A DNA stretch of 64,000 bases from Ascaphus truei. Taxonomy: Eukaryota; Chordata; Amphibia; Anura; Ascaphidae. Position 1 is the stretch's first letter, and each line of letters opens with the position of its first letter. Below are positions 27,661-39,109 of this stretch, piece by piece. The DNA is taken from positions 54,621,575 to 54,685,574 of the forward strand of contig CM071568.1 of NCBI GenBank assembly GCA_036426205.1, written 5' to 3'. The notes below the pieces were generated by a model. That model made no database searches. It saw only the letters and a list, made by a program, of their open reading frames with translations, and was not told the DNA's origin. The position numbers were made by a program, and so were the translations under genes.

Positions 27661-30489
27661 ATGGCGCTAGGCCCCAAGTCACACCAAATAAAGGATAAAT
27701 ACTAGGAGACAAAGACACCCTATAGACAGCACTCGTTGTGTATGATAATGTAATGCTGAGTAAATTAAAAGTATAATACTTTATTAATACTAATTAAAAT
27801 AGATGTCAAAAGCGTTGAAACCAAAAACAACTGACATTGGTGACAAAACACATAAGACAGACAAAAATCCACAATACTACAACTGAAACCTAGGGGGAGG
27901 GAGAGGATCTAACCTATCTGCTAAATAGCAGAGAGATGCTCACATGAACACAATAATTAACCCCCTAGTCCAGCAATAATGGAGTTAAAAAGCCTGTAAA
28001 GTAGATTCAGGTAACGGTGGACTGACCATGCACATGTATATACTTAAATGCTATACAAAGCATAAAACAGTTGAATGAGAACTCACTGGTGCTTAGATTC
28101 ATACAACCATAGAGAGTAACAATGATCTAATGTGTCTGATATTGCGGGACCCCTATATGGAAGGTCCAGCATGCCAGAAAGAGCCTAGCACTAAACAAAT
28201 CCAAATAGTTGTCAAAATTGTCGTGAATAGTATGCACAAGAGCTCACAAAGTGTGATACCTAGCTCTGGGGCACGGATCTAGCCCGTATCCAGTTATAGC
28301 CCCCTAGTTCAAATGTGCCACTATAACAAGCTTAATCAAAGGCATCAGACATGTGGTAGTGAGAAAACAAACAAGGGTGGCAGAGGGGAGGAAGGGGTTA
28401 ATCCGATGCAGCAATTGTAATCAGCAGTTACAAAGAAATACTCAGGGCAGAATGATAGTACATACACAGTAATAGTACCCTTTTCAAATGTACCAAGCCA
28501 TCGTCATGGCTCACGAAACAAAGTAACGCTGCAAATTGTTAAATGCTGTTAATCCAGCATGTAAAAGCATCGTTAAATACACAATCTAGCAATTCAGCAT
28601 ACATAATGTCCCTTCACACATGAACCGGCACTTAGCAGTGCCTCTCACCCTCTGACCGGCATGTAAGCGTCATGACGTCATGACGTCAGTCCAGTAGCCG
28701 CCTCCCACCTGACGCACGTTTCGCTGGGGCGCTTTTTCACCGCTGTTGTCTTTACTTTAAACTACAAATTACAGGCTGATGCGAGGGTCTCCATCCCCTT
28801 CCCCCTTCCCCCTTCCCACACTTTTGTATCAAATAAGGATATAAAGCAGCCTGATGGAAGTAGATGTCCACTAGAGCCCTCCTCGTGTTGGCAGTTAAAT
28901 CATGTAAAAAAATATAAAACAAACATAGTGTAATACAATAAATAACATAAACACACAATTAACACCACTAACAAACACTAAAACTAACAAATGCTGAGAC
29001 AGACAATGACTGAAAAGTAAAAAAAGGCATTTAATACAATAACTGATAGTTCAGTACAACTAAAAACACACAATGTGAGAAGTCCCTATGGTATCCTGTA
29101 GCTAGCTGAAATTCCCGCTTACCGGAGCCCAGCTGGTAACAGGCAGTGGATAATTGGAGAGTATCCCCTCTGATGCGACACCGGTGTAGCTCCTGCCTGT
29201 CTCCTAGATGTCTTGCCACGTGCAATCGTCTGGCTGCCGAGGAGTCAGTAGATGCAGCAGCTGTCTCAGCTTCACGGGAGCAGAACAAGCAGTCCAGGCT
29301 CCTTCCCTCTGTCCTCCGTGGTGTGTACATGCGCAGAAGCGCTCAACGTCACCGGATCCACACCGCAATAACACCCGCTCCTCGCGGTGAACAAGGGAGC
29401 CAATGGCGACAAATTTAAAAGTGCTCTAGTGAGGGAGCTACTCAACTCGGCTTGCGGGGATCAGATTCGCTGGATAAAACGCTCAGTGATACCTGGGACC
29501 ACCCTACGCGTTTTGGAAGACTGCGCTTCCTTCCTCAGGGGTAAAAAGTAATGCCTCAGTCTCTGGATGTCTGCACATAAATAGTCCCGATTTAAAGACA
29601 GTGACATATTTAATAAAATGGACATGCGCACTAATACCAATAAAATGGTGTCTCAGCATACAGACATAAACACATAATAAACATATAAAAAACAACATAA
29701 AAAACAAGGAAAATATACACAGCACTTGTGCAATACATAGATCTAATAATGAAATATCAAAATACATGATGACCACCAGCTATTGAGTGGAAGAAAAGAT
29801 CTGAGTGGGATAATACATCATACATGCTAATCTGTTTCGTTAGGTGATCAATGTCCACCTCTATATATATTTACATTAAAGGATATGCTCTATACATATG
29901 CATCATGGTATACAAAAAAAGCAGTATATAGCTCATATGAAAACATGATATTGGATAAACAAGTGTAAGATGGACAGTATGCAATTGGAACAGTTAGAAA
30001 TATTGTTTATTTTTTTGGAGGCACAAAATTGGTACCGCGGGGACTTCGGGACGGCCGCGGAGACCCCTGGACTCCCACGGGGACCCCCGCTTGTTCAGCC
30101 GGGGACCCCCACGGGACTCCCGGATACCTGCAGGACCCCTGGCCTCCCTCGGGGACCCCAGCGCAGTCAGCCGAGGACCCTCCCCGGCCTGTTATATGGT
30201 TGTTGCGCCTGCAAAAATGGAAACAAAGAAATTTTTCTAAGTCCTGCTTTTTTTATCACCTGCCTTTAGCTGGTGAGCTTTGTTCAGTGCAACTTTCAAG
30301 TACGATAAGTTTGCGTAGCTTAGTGAATCCCGCAGAAGGGCAGAATTCAGTGCAAACAGCTCGTACGAGCAATGTTGGAATTTGAAAAATTTCTTGAAAA
30401 AAGTCAGTTTTAGAGCGCAAAGTGCCTGTTAGCGCTGTTCTGTGAATCGCGCTCAGTGGAGCATCACGTTCTAAGAGCACTTTGCGTTC
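27661..30489. repeat. composite repeat block inserted in the L1-type LINE
   Basis: No protein family recognised. AT-rich non-coding repeat sequence with hammerhead-like hairpins at 29499-29544 and a decayed one near 28708-28745, a GGGGACCCC-rich tandem stretch at about 30015-30190, and a hairpin-rich MITE-like end near 30380-30525 (TTTAGAGCGCAAAGTGC and GCACTTTGCGTTCTTAAAA are inverted). Probably several non-autonomous elements side by side. Confidence 0.45.
29499..29544 (-). ncRNA. hammerhead-ribozyme-like motif, probably inactive
   Basis: Reverse strand: stem I strand UUACCC, core CUGAGGA, stem II GGAAG/CUUCC, then AAAA where GAAA is required, ACGCGU as a minimal stem III, A at the cleavage position and stem I strand GGGUGG (six pairs, two of them G-U). 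The G12 to A change would be expected to abolish activity. Confidence 0.5.
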
Positions 30490-31559
30490 TTAAAACGACT
30501 TATCACAGCTTAATGCATAGCCCCCCATGGTAGATACCCTTTTGTTGTTAGCCAATTCGATCAGATCAAATATACGCCTGGTGTTGTCGGTTGCCTGCAT
30601 TTTAGTTATAAAGCCCACCTGGTCTGGGTGGACAAGTCTGGGTAGGATAAGACTCAACCTGTTAGCTAATAATTTGGAATACATTTTATTATTCGTATTT
30701 ATTAACTAAATTGGCCTGTCGCTTGTACAGATTGTCGGGTCTTTGCCCTCCTTGAGTATCAGGAAGATAGAAGCCTGACGCATTCGATCCGGGAATGAGG
30801 CTCCTGCCAGCACTGCATTGTACATCCTCAGCAAATGGGGGGCTAATAATTTGTCAAGTTTTTTTATAATACAGATTGGAAAAACCATCAGGGCCTGGGA
30901 CTTTAGAGGGTTTCAGATGTTGTACCTCCTCAATAGGGAACTCTCTCTGCAAGTGCTCTCTCTCCTCCCTACTCAGCCTCTGGAGATCCGAATGTCTTAA
31001 GAACTCCCTTATTTCCACCTCCGTTTTAGCTCCATGGGAGACTTTCTTCCCATTATACAGATTCTCATAGTAATTTTTGAATTCTTCTATGATTAGCTTC
31101 GGGTTGGAGGTTGGGACTCCATCCTTTCTGCGAATCGTATGTATATTATAGTTGAGCATTCTGTTTTGGATTTTATGGGCCAGCATGGCATCTGGCTTGT
31201 TAGCTTTTTAAACAAAAAAATCCTCTTTGACCAACTCAGGGATTGCTCTGCCTGGGAGGTACTGTAAGAAGCAGATTTAGTTCTATCCTTACATCTTTCA
31301 GTTCTTTTAGGGTATCTGCTCTTCTAGTTTGGCTATTTAAGTCTGAAAGCAGTTTCTCCCTTAGCTTGGTCAATTTATCTTCTTTGTTTTTTTTGCGTCC
31401 AGCTGCAAAATTGATGAGCGTACCCCTGAGTGTTGTCTTATCGGCTTCCCAAAGTGTTAGCCGCGATTCTACACTATAAATATTAATTCTAAAAAATGGT
31501 TCTATTTCCACCTTGAGATTCTGCAGTACCTCTGGTATTTTAATAATTGACTCGTTCAT
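30490..31559 (-). pseudogene. L1-clade ORF2, reverse transcriptase N-terminal region
   Basis: Reverse frames show NYYENLYNGK and EEVQHLKPSKVPGPDGFSN (30854-31186), then MYNAVLAGASFPDRMRQ and ILKEGKDPT (30706-30888), then SKLLANRLSLILPRLVHPDQ and VGFITKMQATDNTRR (30490-30684): the canonical L1-type order before the RT catalytic motifs. 31236-31559 is the linker between endonuclease and RT, with helical charged sequence. Broken by frameshifts. Confidence 0.75.
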
Positions 31560-31799
31560 CTTCCAATTTTCTCCTGGTCTGTCTAGATTATTTTGTATGG
31601 ACCTGATTCCTACCGGTGCATGATCTGACCAGGAAATATCATGGATCTGAGATTCAGAGATCTTTGGAACCAGTCTGTTTGATACTGTACAAATAAGTAG
31701 TCTATTCTGCTGTAGCAGTTGTGGGGATGTGAATAGAAAGTAAAACCCTATCTCTCGGGTGGATCTCCCTCCATATGTCTGTTAGCTGACTATCTCTTA

Positions 31800-32309
31800 G
31801 ACTATGGAGGAATTTATCTGTGATTTTCTTTCTTATTTTTTTAGGTCAAGCCGAACTATTCAATTTAGGGTCCAGTACCAAGTTAAAATCTCCCCCTAAT
31901 ATTATGTATCCCTTTGCTATCCTGTCTAGTGTGGCAAAGAAAGCCCCAAAGAATTTGGGAACATGTTCGCAAGGGGCATATATGTTGGCCAAAGTCAGAT
32001 GTTGTCAATGTAGCTTTCCTACCAATATGAGAAACCTCCCATCTCTATCTCTTTTGACTTGTTCTGTAACAAATGGAAATCTATTGTTGAGCAATATTGC
32101 AACTCCTCTTTTCTTTACACTAGCAGAGGAGAGGTACCACTGTCTATACTGCTTGTCAAAGTAATTCGGGTGACTGGTCAGACTAAAGTGGGTCTCCTGT
32201 AATAGGATAATGTCCGCCTTCTTCCTCTTATAGTCTCATAATGCCAACCATCTTTTTCCTGGATTGTACAAACCGTTGACATTATGTGAAATAATTACTA
32301 ACTCCATGT
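31800..32309 (-). pseudogene. L1-clade ORF2, AP endonuclease domain
   Basis: From the ATG at about 32309: MELVIISHNVNGLYNPGKR, then ADIILLQETHFS (metal-binding Glu), RGVAILLNNRFPF, LANIYAPCE and IILGGDFNLVLD. This is the start of the endonuclease of L1/Tx1-type ORF2, with frameshifts. Confidence 0.75.
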
Positions 32310-33482
32310 GAGTGTGGGTGTGGAACCGCTTATCATACCTTTCTCCATATCGAGACCGCACAGGAGCCCCTTCTGCAACTGGCAACCTCTGATCTCTTGC
32401 ATGACCAATCCGACCAACCTGGAGGGTGACAAGGAAGGGAACGGAAGGGGGGACCAAACAGACAGGAAGAACAGGGAAACATAAACACTCTAACTGGGCT
32501 TTCATCGGTCAATGTAGACCTGAGCCCATCTGCCCCTGGCAAAAGACTCTTCTCCAGAACCTGACATACTAGGGTCCTGAGATCCAAGCACCAAGAGTGC
32601 CCAACATCCCAGGGGACTTTGTTGGTGCTAAGGGGGATCCCCCCCGCCCACCCCCAATGCCAGCTGGATGGGGCATGAAGACAACCTGAGTAGGGCAGCT
32701 TTCGCTCCATACCCAGCATGTGACTTAACATTACATAAAACATAACTAAACATATTCAACATTATTACACAACCATAGCTACCCAAAGTGTACCACATCA
32801 ATACTGCAATATCTTAAATACAATAGAAAAAATGCACGCAGTCTCAATAGATCCCCTTGATTCAGAATAAGTGGTCTCCTTCTGCAGCTTTCACTCTCCC
32901 GTGATCAGCGGGGTGGAAACGAAACATGCAAATAAAAAGAAAGTGAAAGAAAGAGAAAAAACACACAGTCAATAAAGATAATAACCTTTATATCAAACGT
33001 AGTAAAAATGCATAGTAAAATTCACTTCATAAAATAAGGATCCACATGATCCCACAATTCCACAATAACAAAGCACTAACGTGGGGTCCCTGAATCAAAA
33101 CCCCTTGGTGTAATGGTGAAAAAAAGTCCTGGGATATTGCTGGATGTTACCACAGCTTACATTGAATTCAAGCAGGGACCACACTCCATGCAAAGTAAGG
33201 GAAACACCGCAGTCGGCCGAGCACCCGTCGTCACGTCCGCTCCCTGCTGCGTGATGACCTGAGGTGACAGCTGCGTGATAACCTGAGGTGTAGAATGCAG
33301 CTAGGAATAAAATTGACCTTACATTTATGGAAAAGGAATACAAAATGCATGTGCTTTACATGCCCTTTGCTGCACCCCTTACTCCATCTCTCTTCTGCTT
33401 CCAGCACTAGAAACAAAAGCAAAGTGACTTCTACTCATTCAACACCTTTGACACAATGTAATGACCTTTGTGGTTTATAAAG
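32310..33482. other. LINE 5' flank and unassigned sequence
   Basis: Open frames here have no recognisable family. Possibly inter-ORF or 5' UTR of the LINE up to about 32.75 kb; beyond that nothing supported. Confidence 0.4.
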
Positions 33483-33714
33483 CAGTAAAGCAGGCCTGCA
33501 CAACATACGGCCCGCGGGCTGCATGCGGCCCGCCTGGCCTCTCTGTGCGGCCCGCGATGAGTCCGGCCGGGCGACAAATTAATGAATTAAATAAATGTAA
33601 AAAAAAAAAAAAGTTTAATAAAATGGCAGCGATTCCCTGCGGTCCCGGCGCGCATGCGCAGGGCCCGCTCCCCCCCTCCTCGCAACGTGGGATGGAGGGG
33701 AAACCTCTGCAGCC

Positions 33715-33885
33715 GCTCCCCCCCCTGCTCCCAACGTGGGGCGGAGGGGGAAGCAACACTCAGCTCCTCTGCGGGCCCGTGCCCCCCCTGCTCCCAACGT
33801 GGGGCGGAGGGGGAAGTAACACTCAGCTCCTCTGCGGGCCCGCTGCCCCCCCTGCTCCCAACGTGGGGCGGAGGGGGAAGTAATA
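33715..33885. repeat. three tandem units of about 62 bp in the hAT element
   Basis: CCCCCCTGCTCCCAACGTGG followed by GGCGGAGGGGGAAG recurs at about 33718, 33785 and 33848. Confidence 0.8.
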
Positions 33886-34079
33886 ATGAATAAGTAATTC
33901 AGCTCCTCCTGCGGCCTGCTTCTCACCACTTCCCGCGTCCCCCACGAGCTCACCTCCCGTGCCCCCCCCCCCCCAGCCCGTGCCCCCAAGCCCACCTCCC
34001 GCCCCGGCCAGCTGCCGCAGGGATATCGGGGGCAGGAGGGGAAAGCGTCCAGCGGCAACCTGCACCCACCCGGTCAAGG

Positions 34080-34560
34080 TAAGTCACTGTCACCCTGTCA
34101 CCCAGTCACTGTCTCCCACCCAGTCACTGTCACCCACCCAGTCACTGTTACCCACCCAGTCACTGTCACCCTGTCACCCAGTCACTGTCACCCAGTCACT
34201 GTCTCCCAGTCACTGTCTCCCACCCAGTCACTGTGTCCCACCCAGTCACTGTCTCCCACCCACCCAGTCACTGTCTCCCACCCAGTCACTGTCACCCACC
34301 CAGTCACTGTCACCCACCCAGTCACTGTCACCCACCCAGTCACTGTCACCCACCCAGTCACTGTCACCCACCCACCCAGTCACTGTCTCCCACCCAGTCA
34401 CTGTCTCCCACCCAGTCACCCAGTCACTGTCACCCACCCAGTCACCCAGTCATTGTCACCCACCCAGTCACCCAGTCACTGTCACCCACCCAGTCACTGT
34501 CTCCCACCCACCCAGTCACTGTCTCCCACCGAGTCACTGTTACCCACCCACCGTCATTAA
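34080..34560. repeat. minisatellite, 15-16-bp unit, in the hAT element
   Basis: Around 30 copies of CCCACCCAGTCACTGT with CCC/TCC variants. ORFs reading SPTQSLSPTQSL are repeat artefacts. Confidence 0.92.
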
Positions 34561-35160
34561 CTAAGGGGGAGAGTGATATGAGGTGCAAGGGGGGAGGATG
34601 AGGGGGGACAGGGAGGGGGAGGGGAACCGAGGCGGGCGGAGGAGGGAAGGGGATGGGGCAAGGGGGAGTGTGAGAGGGAGGGGAGGGAACTAGTGGGGGG
34701 TTTTCGAGAGGGAGGGGAGGGGGAGATGGGGGAGAGGGAGGGGATGGTGGACCCAAGGGGGGAGAGGGATGAGAGCTGCAAGGGGGGAGAGGGATGTGAG
34801 CTGCAAGGGGAGAGGGATGTGAGCTGCAAGGAGGGAGAGGGATGTGAGCTGCAAGGGGGAGAGGGATGTGAAGTGCAGGGGGGGTGGGATGTGTGTGGTG
34901 TGCAGGGGGGTATTGTGTGTTTGATGTGGAGGGGGGGTATTATGTGTGTGGGTGAGGGGGAGAGATGGGGGTATGAGAGATAGATGGGGAGTATCGCAAA
35001 GGTTGATAGTGTTGGGTTCTGGGGGAGATATGAGGATGATGATGAAGGGTGCTGGGGGAGATATGAGGATGATGATGAGGGGTGCTGGGGAGATATGATG
35101 ATGATGATGATGATAGGTGCTGGAGGAGAGATGATGATGATGATGATGATTATTTTACCC
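34561..35160. repeat. purine-rich (GGGGAGAGGGATG)n-like and GATGAT stretches in the hAT element
   Basis: Imperfect tandem GGGAGAGGGATGTGAGCTGC units at about 34760-34880 and ATGATGATG near 35090-35150. Confidence 0.75.
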
Positions 35161-35285
35161 GTGCGGCCCAATTTTTTTTTCCTTGGAGCAGTTCGGCCCT
35201 TTGCACTTTACGAGTTGTGCAGGCCTGCAGTAAAGCATTTGGATGAGAAAGACAAACTTTTTAATGAGAAGCAACACATATCTAA

Positions 35286-35537
35286 GGCCGCGCGTATAGT
35301 GCCCGTGATGGCGACGCGTGACGTCGCCGCTAGCGAAAGTTGTATTTCGATTTGTGGTGTCGTCCCGGCCGACCAGGGCATTGATTGGTTCAGGGGCTGT
35401 CACATGAGGCGACAGCCCCTGAAAAATCAAATATTGTCGGCTTCCAAAAATCACGTCAACCGTCGCGCTTACTATAAGCGCACGGGCGGCGACAATGCAT
35501 TTGTTGACGTCGCGTCGCCGGCACTATAAGCGTGGCC
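35286..35537. mobile_element. Harbinger-like MITE with TAA target duplications
   Basis: 252 bp, ends GGCCGCGCGTATAGTGCC and GGCACTATAAGCGTGGCC, TAA on both sides (35283-35285, 35538-35540). GC-rich with CG-dense ends. Same family as 50060-50245. A 3-bp TWA duplication fits PIF/Harbinger elements. Confidence 0.8.
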
Positions 35538-35540
35538 TAA

Positions 35541-35922
35541 TGGAGCTAAGCATTTTCCTGGTTGCATCAAATGACACCTCCTGCAGCCTCACTGCTAGGA
35601 ATCCTCTATAAATTCCCTTATTAATAACACTATTTAATAAAGGGATTGACTATAAATTATACAGTATATTGTACAATGTGCATATCTGAACACTTTCCTT
35701 GCACAAATTGTTGAACCCACTAGGTGTCAGTGTAGCTGTGGTAGTGATATGAACATTCCAAAGATTGTATTACCTTCCCTTATCCCCTTCACTAATGCAC
35801 ACTTTGAAAGTTCATAACAAGAGGGTTCTTGTGTGCATACAGCATACAAGATGGCTGGTGGAACTATTTTGTGAGGGAAGGTGCTCTATACAGCACAGAA
35901 GTAAACTGTATTTTGATTTAAA
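35541..35922. other. no recognisable feature
   Basis: AT-rich sequence between a MITE and an LTR. Confidence 0.4.
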
Positions 35923-36702
35923 TGTAGCCCCCTGTAAACAGCACAGGCTATCTCTATCTCCCTTCTTCTGTGGTAAGTCCTGTTAAGATCAGGCACCAGT
36001 AATCATTATGGGTTTTCCCCCTTCATAGCCCTATCCTGAGTGGTAGATGCAGGCCTGGACTCTGTTGCAGGCGTGAGCAAGAGGGGAGGTTCTGCTGACA
36101 TCACGAAGGGCGGGGCTAGCTCTATATTTAGCAGCAACTCCTGTGTAGTAGTGTTAGTTCTAGTTATGACGGGAGTATGCAGTTCCGTTAGTATGCCATG
36201 AGTCCAAGAATCCTGCGGATCGGTCCGAGGAGTTGGAGGAGACCGCGGTCTCCCCTGCGCAGAGTGCAGGAGCAGAGAGAGAGAGAGAAAGGAGTGGAAA
36301 GATCAGCTTCCTTTAGTAGAGCTGATAGAATTATAGACTTGGTGGACCAATGCCCTCACCCCGCTGCCAGGTGTGATGGGGAGAATTCAAGCCCCACCGT
36401 GAGGATAACCTCGGGGGTGGGCCACTGGGTATTGAAGCCCTAGCCCAGACCATCCTGTCGGAGGAGAGACTTGGAGGGAAGGAGAGGAGGAATTATATGT
36501 GTGGAAGGACAGCGGCGAAATAACAAGTCTTTGCTGTTGTTGTTGCGGCTACTGGAAGCCACCACCGTTGGGAGATTGCTGATCTGTCAATAAAAGAGAC
36601 TATTCGTTATTATCAAAGACTGTGTGTGAAGTGGAAGGTATTACCCTGGGACCCAAGGGGTTCTTCTATACAGGTCCTGTCCCATATTCCTGGGAGTATA
36701 GA
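35923..36702 (+). repeat. Gypsy LTR followed by primer site
   Basis: Starts TGTAGCCCCCTG; contains AATAAA near 36590; a primer site TGGAGGCGCTG is at 36705 and a leader follows to about 36890 with CAGGCCCTCCTG.TCC as in related copies. The exact LTR end is unclear. No gag follows. Confidence 0.6.
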
Positions 36703-36904
36703 AGATGGAGGCGCTGCACCATTAAGAGATCATGGAGGCTACCACCCCAGAAGCCCGGTCCTGGCTCCCCCACAACATCGCAGGAAGCTCAGGCCCTCCT
36801 GTTCCTCACAGGTATGCACCACACCGCATGTAATCTGCCCCCATGCACCCTAGACACCACCGTAGAGTCTGGGGGAGGGGGGAAGCAGGATTACATAAAA
36901 AAAG

Positions 36905-37268
36905 TACATATATATATAGCAAATGAAAAGATCACATGTGAGCACATTCACATGTCTTAGGCAGGTCTGCAACCCTGCCTTTCACCATTATCACCCAGCA
37001 TACAGCGCTTCCACTGCAGCAAGGGATTCTGGGAAATGACATGCAAATGAGCACACGTGTCACCTTTTGTCTGAAAATCCATTGTTACATGGAGCCCATA
37101 TAAGCTAATGCTTGCCGTTAACACAGCTTTAAAGGCACAGCATGGGAATCAGATGCAAAGCCAGAGATACCATTCACAGACATGTTTCAACCTTAATGGG
37201 TATCATCAGTGTGAAGTTGGTTGTACTGCTGGCTTTGCATTTTCAAGACTGTAGGGTTTACCATCACG
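36905..37268. repeat. repeat copy carrying a hammerhead-like motif
   Basis: Its first part (AAAGATCACATGTGAGCACA to GCATACAGCGCTTCC) recurs at 37330-37365/37651-37710 and inverted at 37725-37830. Confidence 0.6.
37173..37215 (-). ncRNA. candidate hammerhead ribozyme
   Basis: On the reverse strand, 5' to 3': UUCACA (stem I), CUGAUGA (invariant core), UACC-CAUUAA-GGUU (stem II, three pairs plus a U-U next to the core), GAAA (core), CAUG-U closing a two-pair stem III, C at the cleavage position (GUC triplet), UGUGAA (stem I, perfect six pairs with UUCACA). All invariant core bases are present. The tiny stem III resembles minimal hammerheads reported in Penelope-like and SINE-type retroelements, which work best as dimers. 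One base extra beside stem II departs from the ideal. Confidence 0.68.
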
Positions 37269-37881
37269 TTTTAAGTTATGGTGGGTGAAAAAGGAACAAG
37301 AAACCTCCACTGTATTGCATATAGCAAATAAAAAGATCACTTGTGAGCACATTCACATGTCTAAGGCTGAGTCCATAGGGACTTCAGCCGTGCGGAGGCG
37401 CGCTGAGGCTGAGGGAGAGCGGGTGCTTTCCCTGGCCTTAGTTCGCACGCCATCCGGGGGCGTGTCGGGGGGCGGGCCAGTGATGTCACGGAGCTGGTTC
37501 GCCCACACTGGGCGAACCGCTCACATGACCGGCCCTGCGCTCCCGTGAGCGCTCAAACTAAAAAATTATTGTCGGCTGCAGGGGCTCACTGACAAGCGTC
37601 AGCACGCCTCAGCGCGGGTCAGCGGGTAATCGCTGACCATGGACTCAGCCTTAGGCAGGTCTGCAACCCTGCCTTTCACCATTATCACCCAGCATACAGC
37701 GCTTCCCTGCAGCAGAATCCCTTGCTGCAATGGAAGCGCTGTATGCTAGGGATAATGGTGAAAGGCAGGGCTGCAGACCTGCCTAAGACATGTGAATATG
37801 CTCACAAGTGATCTTTTTATTTGCTTTATGCAATACGGTGGAGTTTTCTTGTTGCCTTTTTCACCAACCATAACTTAAACG
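37269..37881. repeat. fold-back element with arms of about 200 bp, disrupted by a MITE
   Basis: Left arm from TTTTAAGTTATGGTGGGTGA (37269) through AAAAAGATCACTTGTGAGCA and TTAGGCAGGTCTGCAACC; right arm is its inverse to TAACTTAAAC (37881), over 90% by eye. A MITE at 37365-37650 splits the left arm. Confidence 0.75.
37365..37650. mobile_element. MITE with GGCTGAGTCCAT ends
   Basis: 286 bp, ends GGCTGAGTCCATAGG and CCATGGACTCAGCC. The uninterrupted sequence CATGTCTTAGGCAGG at 36951 shows the empty site. Flanks TAA (left) and TTA (right): a TTA duplication with one change. Related to 59392-59811 and about 60020-60353. Confidence 0.8.
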
Positions 37882-38047
37882 TGTGTGTGTGTCTGTTTCA
37901 CAACCCTCCCCCTACCCCCCAGTGAGATCTGGGGGTAGGCTGTAAATACTTCTGGTGCTACCTTTATCTGTTGGCTCACAGGGGCCTAAGCCTCTGCCAC
38001 GGGGAGCCCTGGGTGATATAAAATAGTAATGGTGCAGCGCCTCCAAC

Positions 38048-39090
38048 TGTGAGGGATCCCAATGTGGTGGGAGGAGCCCCTCACAGGTCTCAATCACAAT
38101 AATCACACACTTGGTATAAAACAACAATACCTTTACTGTCAACATATATCTTAACACTCTAATATGGTTACTAATAATACAACTACCCACACACCTCGCA
38201 CGGCTGTAACCCACCAATATTCCCCACTCTGTCCACATTCCACACAGTAACATATGAGGCCCTTGGGCACTCTACCTCCTAAGTGTCCACAAGGATAGCC
38301 CCCTCCCCTTAGGTGTGATCAGCGCCGTTACTGTACAGTGTGTTGGTGCACTTTTGTGGAACGGTACCTGCCGGGTGTGTCCACACCTGGGCGCGCTGAT
38401 GAAGGAAAGCAAGGGGATCCGCCGATCCACAATATCCTCTGTCGTGTGGAATGCCTTCCACTGGAGTGACCGCTGTGGTGAGAGCCTCTCTCTCAGTCCA
38501 GTAGTCTGGTCCCAGTCTATGGGCAGCAGGTTGCTCCGCGGAGCAACTGTGGCCCTGAACTTACTAGCACTAAAGGGGCAGGTCCCTACCTAATGGGCCT
38601 GTCCCTATAGCAGCCACAATCTAAAGGTGAGTTGGGGCCTAGCTGGGGCCTAGGGGATCTCTGTTCTAGTGCAGAGGGTCACAGACCCCTGCACCTATAC
38701 ACCTTCCCCTATCTGTGTCCCAGCTCCCACTGAAGCGCGAGGTTTGAGCACGCGAAATGTAACAATCTCCCTCAGCAGGGGAATCCTGGAGCCCTATTGT
38801 CTTTTGGCCAACATGTGTTCTTCGCCCCTAGGCATCCGGGGGCTGTAGTCTTCTGGGGAGCTATTCTCCCATTAGCCGTCTTGTGCGCCTATCCCGCGCA
38901 TGCGCAACGAATTGCAAATGGCGGCGCCCTTTACCAAGAGCCGCCGGAGCCTCCTTCGACCCGCTCACCATTCCGACTACCAGTGGGCCCACTTCTAACA
39001 CCCCCTACGCCTGTACAAACACTACCCGTGCGGCCGCCAGCTCGCGTGCACCAGCGCCTTCCGGATGCGCGCACCCGCTTGACTCGCGGA
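38048..39090 (-). repeat. Gypsy LTR, reverse orientation, with adjacent primer site
   Basis: Reverse strand ends GGGATCCCTCACA, then GT and the primer site TGGAGGCGCTGCACC (38045 downwards), with leader to about 37900. Promoter part holds a CGCGCATGCGCAA (NRF1-like) at about 38896. Outer edge approximate. Relative of 61324-62390. Confidence 0.65.
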
Positions 39091-39109
39091 GGTAAGGGGG
39101 GGGGGGGGT

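Larger units (their letters stand above)
25975..32309 (-). mobile_element. L1-clade (L1/Tx1-type) LINE, reverse, split by later insertions
   Basis: ORF2 runs from the start at about 32309 down to about 26440, with an A-rich 3' end (TAAAAAATAAAAATAAAAAAA on the reverse strand near 25990). Between about 27660 and 30525 it is interrupted by unrelated repeats. Many frameshifts. 3' truncation is not seen. Confidence 0.75.
33491..35227. mobile_element. hAT-type non-autonomous transposon with minisatellites
   Basis: 14-bp terminal inverted repeats CAGGCCTGCACAAC at 33491-33504 and inverted at 35214-35227, flanked by the perfect 8-bp duplication CAGTAAAG (33483-33490 and 35228-35235), as expected for hAT elements. 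The 1737-bp body has no transposase; it is made of GC-rich repeats, a minisatellite and a purine-rich stretch. Confidence 0.92.

Noticed and set aside
28708..28745. Hammerhead-like GCGAAACGTGCGTC (reverse)
   Set aside because: The CUGANGA core is lost (GGTGAAAA) and stem I does not pair.
33959..34601. Frames reading SPTQSLSPTQSL or GWVGDSD
   Set aside because: Products of the CCCACCCAGTCACTGT minisatellite inside the hAT element.
34557..35171. 204-codon reverse Pro/Ser/Ile-rich frame
   Set aside because: Translation of purine-rich and GATGAT repeats; no domain.
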